From contig DZBC01000136.1 of the NCBI GenBank assembly GCA_022729835.1, positions 1 to 5,954 on the forward strand: 5,954 bases of DNA. Reading direction: 5' to 3'. Below, in pieces: positions 1 to 4,860 of this stretch. Both the position numbers and the translations under genes were made by a program. This DNA comes from Sulfuricurvum sp. Its GTDB lineage: Bacteria > Campylobacterota > Campylobacteria > Campylobacterales > Sulfurimonadaceae. How positions within the stretch are numbered: position 1 is the first letter of the stretch; the number at the start of each line of letters is the position of its first letter. The notes below the pieces were generated by a model. That model made no database searches. It was given only the letters and a program-made list of their open reading frames with translations, and had not been told where the DNA came from.

Positions 1-866
1 TAAATATGGATCGACTCGCCTTTAAGTCCGCGCGGATAACCTGTCCCGTCGTAGCGTTCGTGGTGTTCGTAAGCAATGATATCGGCAGCTTTGAGAATCT
101 TGCGTTTGAAGGGCTTGAGCAGTTCATGCGCATTGGTCGTGTGGCGTTTCATGATCTCAAACTCCTGCGCATCGAGCGCAGCGGGCTTGTGCAAAATATG
201 CTGCGGGATCGTGATCTTACCGATATCGTGCATCGGACTGGCAAAAAGTAGCAGCTCAGCATCCTCTTCACCCATCGCCGGATGCAGTCTTGCCAGCAGT
301 GCGCAGCACTCGCTCACGCGGCGGATATTCCGCCCCGTCTCATCAGAAGTGGACTCCATCAGCTCAGTGAGCAGATAGATGATCTCCTTTTGGGTCTCTT
401 CAAGCTCGCCGAGGAGTCTGCGCTGCTCATATTTGATCTTGGTTTCAAGTGCCAGATTGTGTTTGCGCAACACCAACTGAGAACGGTAAAGTTCGAGATG
501 GTTTTTGACGCGAGAGAGCAGTTCTGCGGGATGAAAAGGCTTGGTAATGTAGTCCACTGCCCCCATTTCAAAACCTTTGGTTACCGAGTCGGCATCCACA
601 CGCGCCGTCAAAAAAATGACCGGCACGTCAGTGTTAGGGGTGTCACTCATTTTTAGGCGCCGACACACTTCGAAGCCGTCGATACCGGGCATCATGATAT
701 CGAGCAACACGAGATCAAACTTTTCCTGAGCCAGCAATGCGAGCGCCTCATCACCGTTTTGGGCGTAGGAGAAGTCGTAATCTTGCTCCCTAAGAATACT
801 CATGGCCACTTGAATATTATCGGCGACGTCATCGACGATCAGGATACGAAAACTTAGATCCATCAT
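1..866 (-). CDS. Response regulator with HD-GYP domain (c-di-GMP phosphodiesterase type), C-terminus cut by window edge
   Basis: The reverse strand is open from ATG at 866 to the left edge, giving 288 complete codons and no stop. Residues 7-125 form a receiver domain with the acidic pair D12/D13, phospho-acceptor D56 (LLDIMMPG), T87 and K109 (KPF). A helical, probably coiled-coil linker follows (about 128-168). The HD-GYP domain begins near 170 and shows MHDIGK (H213, D214, K217), H242, and HHERYDGTGYP (H268-P278). The last conserved Asp would lie beyond the edge. HD-GYP proteins hydrolyse c-di-GMP to pGpG/GMP in the cytoplasm; here phosphorylation at D56 should control it. One oddity is that the usual ETGxHxxR motif reads ETGRNIRR, so the first metal-ligand His is Asn180. 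Two ATGs (866 and 863) are possible starts; AAAGGG at 872-877 lies 5 or 8 nt upstream. No partner kinase gene is adjacent. Family assignment is firm; catalytic activity is uncertain. Confidence 0.95.
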   Translation of the reverse strand, partial: MMDLSFRILIVDDVADNIQVAMSILREQDYDFSYAQNGDEALALLAQEKFDLVLLDIMMPGIDGFEVCRRLKMSDTPNTDVPVIFLTARVDADSVTKGFEMGAVDYITKPFHPAELLSRVKNHLELYRSQLVLRKHNLALETKIKYEQRRLLGELEETQKEIIYLLTELMESTSDETGRNIRRVSECCALLARLHPAMGEEDAELLLFASPMHDIGKITIPQHILHKPAALDAQEFEIMKRHTTNAHELLKPFKRKILKAADIIAYEHHERYDGTGYPRGLKGESIHI

Positions 867-894
867 TACGGCCCTTTAATGCAGGTTGAGAAGC

Positions 895-900
895 ATTATA
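895..900 (-). promoter_or_regulatory. Candidate -10 box for the HD-GYP regulator gene
   Basis: On the reverse strand this reads TATAAT, a perfect sigma-70 -10 hexamer, 28 bases upstream of the start codon at 866. No convincing -35 hexamer is seen at 16-18 bp, which is common in Campylobacterota promoters. The predicted transcript would begin near 888 and carry the AAAGGG ribosome site at 872-877. Confidence 0.5.
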
Positions 901-930
901 GCGCCAAACAGTCATTTTTAGAGTTCATTA

Positions 931-948
931 TTGTTACGGCCAAAACAA
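931..948. promoter_or_regulatory. Imperfect palindrome between the divergent promoters, possible operator
   Basis: TTGTTACGGCCAAAACAA has matching 5-bp arms (TTGTT/AACAA) around a central GGCC, all sharing one axis at 939.5; 14 of 18 positions are symmetric. It lies about 30 bp upstream of the HD-GYP gene's -10 and about 48 bp upstream of the amt -10, so one bound factor could act on both promoters. No known regulator consensus is recognised, and the function is inferred from symmetry and position only. Confidence 0.3.
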
Positions 949-995
949 CTCCAGAATGCATAAATTATATACAATAAGATGGCTACTGATTGATC

Positions 996-1001
996 TATAA
1001 T
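996..1001 (+). promoter_or_regulatory. -10 box of the amt-GGDEF gene
   Basis: TATAAT matches the sigma-70 -10 consensus exactly, and transcription would start near 1008, just before the AAGGAG ribosome site at 1016-1021. No good -35 is visible around 972-979, but the upstream stretch 957-980 is AT-rich. A weaker TACAAT at 970-975 is an alternative. The position of this box also argues against translation starting at the in-frame TTG at 990. Confidence 0.6.
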
Positions 1002-1015
1002 ATCCTATCTGGCAT

Positions 1016-1021
1016 AAGGAG
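1016..1021 (+). promoter_or_regulatory. Ribosome binding site deciding a GTG start
   Basis: AAGGAG ends 7 nt before GTG at 1029. An upstream in-frame TTG at 990 would add 13 residues, but it has no ribosome site and its codons overlap the -10 box. The GTG start also gives an N-terminus beginning directly before the first Amt membrane helix. Confidence 0.75.
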
Positions 1022-1028
1022 CCCTCCC

Positions 1029-2804
1029 GTGAGCCTCGCACCCCTTGACATCCTCTGGATCGTCTTGTGCGCCTTTTTGGTCTTTTTGATGCAACTGGGT
1101 TTCGCGCTGGTCGAAAGCGGCACGGTACGCCCCAAAAACACCATCAATGTTGCCATGAAGAACCTTATCGACACCATCGTCGGCATCATCGCATTTTGGC
1201 TTGTGGGCTTCGGTGTGATGTTTGGTGCGGAGGGCTTTGCGATTGATGGCTCCGATCTGGAGCAAAACGCCTACTTCTTTTTTCAGGCGATGTTTGCGGC
1301 TACTGCAGCCACCATCGTCTCAGGCGCGGTAGCCGAGCGGATGAAATTCAACGGTTATGTGGTTGTTGCGGTGGTCGTAACGGCGCTGATCTATCCGCTC
1401 TTTGGGCACTGGGCGTGGAGCGAAGGAGGTTGGCTTAAACAGCTCGGTTTTGTCGATTTTGCCGGCTCGACGGTGGTACACTCCATCGGTGCATGGATCG
1501 GCCTTGCCGGAGCCATTGCGCTGGGGCCAAGGCTGGGGCGCTTTCGCAAAGGCACTATCGTCATGTTTTCCCCAAACAACCACAACTTTATCGTCTTTGG
1601 GATCTTTATTCTCTGGTTTGCGTGGTTTGGATTTAATGCCGGAAGCCTGCTCGCCTTTGATGCTAAAATCACCTCCATCTTGCTCAACACCACGCTTGCT
1701 GGCGCTTTTGGAGGGTTTGGCGGCTATCTGCTAAGCCTCTTTTACAAGGAGCGCGTTGGGGTCGAAATATTTAGCTTTGGGATCCTCTCGGGATTGGTGG
1801 GGATTACCGCAGGCTGCGCATCGATGGATGCGCAGACTTCCGCGCTGGTGGGGCTGGTGTCGGTAGGGGTGATGTTTTATACCGATAAGCTACTGCGGCG
1901 ATGGCATATCGACGATCCGCTGAGCATCGTCGGCATCCATGGCGCTGCTGGGGCGTGGGGCACTTTTGCTGTAGCCCTGTTTGGTGTACTTCCGCAAGGG
2001 ATGGATCGCCTCTCTTTTGCTCTGATACAGCTTATAGGCATCGCTACAGCCCTTGCCTTTGCCCTTTTATGCGGCTTTGTGCTCTTTGCGTTGCTGCGCG
2101 CGGCGGATATTTTGCGGGTACCTCCGCGCCATGAGGTGCTGGGGCTCAACGTCTCCGAACACCACGCCAAAATGCCTTGGGTCGAGACCATCGAAGGGAT
2201 CGTCAAGATCATGCGCACGGGCAACATGCGCCTCAAACTGCATACCGAGCGCGACACCGAAGTCGGTATCGTCGCGCGCTTTGTCAACCATCTTCTGGAG
2301 ATGCTGCGCTTCAAGCAAGAGCAGCTCACCATACAAGCCCACAGCGACACCCTCACTTTGCTGCTCAATCGACGCGGACTGCTTGAGCGCATCACAGGCA
2401 AAAACCCCTATAAAAGCGGCTATTCGCTGATCATCATTGACATTGACCATTTCAAAAAGATCAACGACACCTTCGGTCACGACATCGGCGACCGCGTACT
2501 GCGTACCATTGCCGACACCTTGCGCACCCATATCCGCCAAAGCGACGCGCTCGCACGCTGGGGCGGAGAGGAGTTTCTCATCGTCGCCTCAAGCTGTGAT
2601 TTGGCCGATAGCGAAGCGCTCGCCGAAAAGCTGCGCCTTCAGATCGCCGCACTGCGTATCGACTCCATCGGTACGCTCACCTGCTCCTTTGGCGTCAGCA
2701 GCCCCAAAAACCAAAACATAACCTTCGAGCAACTCTTCAAGCAAGCCGACAGCGCCCTCTATCAGGCCAAGACTCTGGGGCGTAATCGGGTGTGCAGCTA
2801 CTAA
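1029..2804 (+). CDS. amt: Ammonium transporter (Amt) fused to a GGDEF diguanylate cyclase
   Basis: The protein has 591 residues from GTG 1029. Residues 5-357 form a full Amt/MEP/Rh channel with about 11 membrane helices. By comparison with E. coli AmtB, conserved pore residues are all present: F89 (F107), W130 (W148), D143 (D160), H151 (H168), F202 (F215), S206 (S219) and H304 (H318). Residues 385-435 are a HAMP-like helical linker. Residues 436-588 are a GGDEF domain with DTLTLLLNRRG, IIDIDHFKKIND and an intact GGEEF active site (512-516). RxxD (R503, D506) lies five residues before it, as in product-inhibited cyclases. The family background predicts that it moves or senses ammonium at the inner membrane and makes c-di-GMP from two GTP in the cytoplasm; coupling between the two is inferred, by analogy with Amt-kinase sensors. 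No glnK gene lies beside it. It is transcribed divergently from an HD-GYP regulator. An extra residue occurs between W130 and D143 relative to AmtB. Confidence 0.95.
   Translation: MSLAPLDILWIVLCAFLVFLMQLGFALVESGTVRPKNTINVAMKNLIDTIVGIIAFWLVGFGVMFGAEGFAIDGSDLEQNAYFFFQAMFAATAATIVSGAVAERMKFNGYVVVAVVVTALIYPLFGHWAWSEGGWLKQLGFVDFAGSTVVHSIGAWIGLAGAIALGPRLGRFRKGTIVMFSPNNHNFIVFGIFILWFAWFGFNAGSLLAFDAKITSILLNTTLAGAFGGFGGYLLSLFYKERVGVEIFSFGILSGLVGITAGCASMDAQTSALVGLVSVGVMFYTDKLLRRWHIDDPLSIVGIHGAAGAWGTFAVALFGVLPQGMDRLSFALIQLIGIATALAFALLCGFVLFALLRAADILRVPPRHEVLGLNVSEHHAKMPWVETIEGIVKIMRTGNMRLKLHTERDTEVGIVARFVNHLLEMLRFKQEQLTIQAHSDTLTLLLNRRGLLERITGKNPYKSGYSLIIIDIDHFKKINDTFGHDIGDRVLRTIADTLRTHIRQSDALARWGGEEFLIVASSCDLADSEALAEKLRLQIAALRIDSIGTLTCSFGVSSPKNQNITFEQLFKQADSALYQAKTLGRNRVCSY
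1814..1835. repeat. Perfect 9-bp inverted repeat inside amt
   Basis: CTGCGCATC (1814-1822) and GATGCGCAG (1827-1835) are perfectly complementary around a 4-nt loop GATG. The stem is GC-rich and would be stable in mRNA. It encodes the stretch CASMDAQ in a loop between Amt membrane helices. No T-tract follows, so it is not an intrinsic terminator. It may be chance or a translational pause. Confidence 0.4.
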
Positions 2805-2826
2805 GGCGCCACACCATCGTATTTTT
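2789..2826 (+). terminator. Weak possible terminator at the end of amt
   Basis: GGTGTG (2789-2794) can pair with CACACC (2810-2815) across a 15-nt loop that includes the stop codon, and a run of five T's (2822-2826) follows after six bases. The stem is only 6 bp and the T-run is displaced, so this is a poor intrinsic terminator. It is the only candidate in the 83-bp gap before the next gene. Confidence 0.25.
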
Positions 2827-2859
2827 GTGCGTTTGCGACTAAAATAAGCTTCACTTGCC

Positions 2860-2865
2860 TACAAT
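2860..2865 (+). promoter_or_regulatory. Candidate -10 box for the nnr-purN pair
   Basis: TACAAT matches the -10 consensus at five of six bases, 28 nt before the ATG at 2888. It is preceded by CACTTG-N2 (2852-2857), which recurs as CACTTG-N3 before the TACAAT at 4841. No -35 at 16-18 bp is evident; TTGCGA at 2833-2838 is 21 bp away and too far for a standard promoter. Confidence 0.4.
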
Positions 2866-2876
2866 ATGCCCCAATC

Positions 2877-2883
2877 AAGGAGG
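2877..2883 (+). promoter_or_regulatory. Strong ribosome binding site deciding the nnr start
   Basis: AAGGAGG is a near-complete Shine-Dalgarno sequence, 4 nt before ATG 2888. The in-frame TTG at 2855 lies upstream of the -10 box and has no ribosome site, so it is rejected as a start. Confidence 0.75.
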
Positions 2884-2887
2884 GTGT

Positions 2888-4279
2888 ATGCAGAACCTTT
2901 TTTATGATGTCGGCGCGCTGGATCAGCGCTGCTACACGCAATTTGGCCTCAGCGAAGAGCTGCTCATGGAGCACGCCGCCGATGGGATGAACGACTACAT
3001 ACGCGCCCGCGTTTTGCGGGGCAAAAAGGTGCTGATCGTCTGCGGAGCGGGCAACAACGGCGCGGACGGTTTGGCGCTTGCAAGGTTGCTCTGCGGTGAC
3101 TACGAAGTGACGGTGCTGCTGCCTTGGGGTGCCAAATCGCCGCTCTCACGCGTGCAGCACAAACGGCTGGAGGCCTTACATGTAAGCTTTATCGACGCTC
3201 TTGAGCCGTGCGACGTGCTGGTCGATGCGCTGCTGGGCAGCGGGGCCAAACGCGCTTTGGAGCCGCAAACGCAGCTACTGCTAGAGCAGATGAACGCCCT
3301 TAGCGCGCTCAAAATCGCCTGCGATCTGCCCAGCGGGCTTGATCTGCAAGGGTGCGTGAGCGAACCGTGCTTCAAGGCCGACGTGACGCTCACGATGGGC
3401 GCACTCAAACGCGGCCTCTTTAGCGACGCGGCCAAAGAGGTGGTGGGCGTAGTTGAGGTGATCGATCTGGGCCTCTCTCGGCTCTACTACGAGAGCGAAT
3501 CGCCGTGGCATTTGCTCGAAGCCGAAGATCTGCTCCTGCCCCACCGCGTGCGCAGCGACAGCCACAAAGGCAGCTACGGCCATCTAGGCGTACTCTGCGG
3601 CGAAAAGAGCGGCGCGGCGGTGCTGTGCGGTAGTGCGGCGATGCGCTTTGGCGCGGGGCTGGTGAGTCTGCTTTGCAATGAATCGGTGCCGTTGCCCTAT
3701 GAGCTAATGCAAAGCCACACCCTCCCTGCAAACCTCAGCGCTCTGTGTCTGGGCATGGGACTGGGGCAGGAGTTTTGTGACCAAGAACTGCGCACTTTTA
3801 TCAATCACACCCTGCCTCTGGTGATCGATGCCGACCTGTTTTATCATCCCCTACTATGTGAGCTACTCAAGCGCGACAACGTGGTGTTAACCCCACATCC
3901 CAAAGAGTTCTGCGCACTGTACCGCGCCTGTGCCCTAGGGGAGATTGATATCGCGACACTCCAGCGTGACCGCTTCGGCTACGCACTGCGCTTTTGTGCT
4001 GCATATCCCCACACCGTGCTGCTGCTCAAAGGTGCCAACGTCATCATTGCACAAAACGACGCACTCTACGTCAACCCCCACGGTAGCGCTATTCTGGCCA
4101 AAGGAGGCAGCGGCGATGTGCTAAGCGGACTTATCGGCGCCCTTTTGGCACAAGGTTACACTCCGCTAGACGCGGCGATTCACGGTTCTCTAGCCCATAC
4201 CGCCGCAAGCGCACGCCTTACATGTAACAACTACGCGATGAACCCCTTTGATCTCATCGATGCGGTGGGTCGGCTGTGA
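2888..4279 (+). CDS. nnr: Bifunctional NAD(P)HX epimerase / ADP-dependent NAD(P)HX dehydratase
   Basis: This 463-residue protein joins a YjeF_N epimerase domain (about 1-210) to a ribokinase-like dehydratase domain (about 215-463), the usual bacterial arrangement and near the usual length (about 500). Epimerase motifs are LLMEHAADGM (25-34), CGAGNNGADG (52-61), VDALLGSG (112-119), CDLPSGLD (145-152) and ADVTLTMGALKRG (164-176). Dehydratase motifs are HKGSYGHLGVLCG (226-238), the glycine-rich GAAVLCGSAAMRFGAG (242-257), DADLFY (314-319), TPHPKEF (335-341), LLLKGA (378-383) and AKGGSGDVLSG (404-414), with the likely catalytic D410. The enzyme repairs hydrated NADH/NADPH in the cytoplasm; the epimerase equilibrates R and S forms and the dehydratase acts on the S form with ADP. 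The epimerase motif has GADG where GGDG is typical. ATG 2888 is chosen for its AAGGAGG site. The stop overlaps the purN start, suggesting co-translation. Confidence 0.93.
   Translation: MQNLFYDVGALDQRCYTQFGLSEELLMEHAADGMNDYIRARVLRGKKVLIVCGAGNNGADGLALARLLCGDYEVTVLLPWGAKSPLSRVQHKRLEALHVSFIDALEPCDVLVDALLGSGAKRALEPQTQLLLEQMNALSALKIACDLPSGLDLQGCVSEPCFKADVTLTMGALKRGLFSDAAKEVVGVVEVIDLGLSRLYYESESPWHLLEAEDLLLPHRVRSDSHKGSYGHLGVLCGEKSGAAVLCGSAAMRFGAGLVSLLCNESVPLPYELMQSHTLPANLSALCLGMGLGQEFCDQELRTFINHTLPLVIDADLFYHPLLCELLKRDNVVLTPHPKEFCALYRACALGEIDIATLQRDRFGYALRFCAAYPHTVLLLKGANVIIAQNDALYVNPHGSAILAKGGSGDVLSGLIGALLAQGYTPLDAAIHGSLAHTAASARLTCNNYAMNPFDLIDAVGRL
3176..3185. repeat. TTACATGTAA palindrome, copy 1
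   Basis: This is an exact 10-bp palindrome preceded by CC. It is read here as TTA-CAT-GTA (Leu-His-Val) within nnr, in a different frame from copy 2. Confidence 0.7.
4218..4227. repeat. TTACATGTAA palindrome, copy 2
   Basis: This is an exact copy, again preceded by CC, near the 3' end of nnr. It is read as (C)TT-ACA-TGT-AA (Leu-Thr-Cys-Asn), so the protein sequence differs from copy 1 while the DNA is the same. Confidence 0.7.
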
Positions 4280-4827
4280 AGCGAATTATCATCCTCTTTA
4301 GTGGCGAGGGCAGCAACCTTGTGCATCTCATCAAGGAGCTACATCTCAAAAGCTGCGTCGTAGCATGTGCCATCACCAACAACCCCAATGCCGGCGGTAT
4401 CGCCAAAGCGGAGGCTCTAGGCATAGAGGTGGCTGTGATCGATCACACCCTTTTTGAAAGCCGCGAAGCCTTCGATGCCGCTTTGGTGCGCACTGTCCAT
4501 GCCTACGCGCCCGATCTAACTGTATTGGCAGGGTTCATGCGGATTCTCACTCCTGTTTTTACCTTACATGTAAAGGCGATCAACCTGCACCCCTCTTTGC
4601 TACCCCAATTCAAGGGCGCACGGGCGATTGAGCGTAGTTTTGAGAGCGGTGAGCGGGTCTGCGGCGTCTCGGTACACTGGGTGAGCAGCGAACTCGACGG
4701 CGGGGAAGTAATCGCGCAGGAGTCGTTCGAGCGCGGCGTACAGGAGACGCTGGAGGGCTTTACATGTACCATCCGTACCATCGAACACCGCTTGCTTGCA
4801 CGTACCATTATGAGTCTATTGCAATAG
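4276..4827 (+). CDS. purN: Phosphoribosylglycinamide formyltransferase (GART)
   Basis: This 183-residue protein is the 10-formyltetrahydrofolate-dependent GAR transformylase, which makes formyl-GAR in the third step of purine synthesis in the cytoplasm. Visible motifs are the phosphate-binding LFSGEGSNL (7-15), ITNNPNAGG (33-41), VLAGFMRILTP (83-93), INLHPSLLP (102-110) and VSSELDGGEVIAQ (136-148). The catalytic triad maps to N103, H105 and D141 (N106, H108, D144 in E. coli). It is shorter than the E. coli enzyme (212), mainly at the C-terminus, but complete in motifs. The GTG start overlaps the nnr stop by four bases (GTGA), with GGTGGG at 4264-4269 as a weak ribosome site, so translational coupling is likely. 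A purN gene next to an Nnr-type kinase gene also occurs, as I recall, in campylobacters. It contains two TTACATGTA-type palindromes. Confidence 0.95.
   Translation: MKRIIILFSGEGSNLVHLIKELHLKSCVVACAITNNPNAGGIAKAEALGIEVAVIDHTLFESREAFDAALVRTVHAYAPDLTVLAGFMRILTPVFTLHVKAINLHPSLLPQFKGARAIERSFESGERVCGVSVHWVSSELDGGEVIAQESFERGVQETLEGFTCTIRTIEHRLLARTIMSLLQ
4564..4573. repeat. TTACATGTAA palindrome, copy 3
   Basis: This is the third exact copy, also preceded by CC, in purN. It is read as TTA-CAT-GTA-A (Leu-His-Val-Lys), between the AGFMRIL and INLHPSLLP motifs. Confidence 0.7.
4760..4769. repeat. TTACATGTAC, degenerate copy 4 of the palindrome
   Basis: Nine of ten bases match TTACATGTAA. It is preceded by CT rather than CC and is read as (T)TT-ACA-TGT-AC (Phe-Thr-Cys-Thr) near the 3' end of purN. 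Confidence 0.45.
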
Positions 4828-4846
4828 CCCGCACTTGTGCTACAAT
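4819..4846 (+). promoter_or_regulatory. Promoter of the sensor gene
   Basis: TTGCAA (4819-4824, four of six matches to TTGACA) and TACAAT (4841-4846) are spaced 16 bp. TG at 4838-4839 makes an extended -10 (TGc-TACAAT). The -35 overlaps the last codons of purN. The small palindrome GCACTTGTGC (4831-4840) fills the spacer and could be an operator. Transcription would start near 4853. Confidence 0.5.
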
Positions 4847-4854
4847 TTGTGGCA

Positions 4855-4860
4855 TTGGAG
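4855..4860 (+). promoter_or_regulatory. Ribosome binding site pointing to an out-of-frame ATG
   Basis: TTGGAG ends 6 nt before ATG 4867, an ideal spacing. That ATG is one base out of frame with the long sensor reading frame. The in-frame GTG at 4860 overlaps this site and has no good ribosome site of its own. Confidence 0.5.

Noticed and set aside
893..908. Sigma-54-like promoter on the minus strand (TTGGC...TGC)
   Set aside because: Only 9 bases separate the GG and GC elements where 10 are required, and a perfect sigma-70 TATAAT lies inside the same stretch.
970..975. Second TACAAT as the amt -10 box
   Set aside because: TATAAT at 996-1001 is a better match and is better placed relative to the ribosome site; this copy lies in generally AT-rich DNA.
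867..1028. Riboswitch or small RNA in the divergent intergenic region
   Set aside because: Both predicted leaders are only about 20 nt long, leaving no room for a structured aptamer, and no strong hairpin with a T-tract is present.
1877..2540. Two long minus-strand open frames opposite amt
   Set aside because: They are antisense to conserved Amt and linker sequence, have no ribosome site that I can see, and show no recognisable protein pattern.
4831..4840. GCACTTGTGC as a terminator after purN
   Set aside because: The stem is only 4 bp with a 2-nt loop and no T-tract; it fits better as part of the promoter spacer or an operator.
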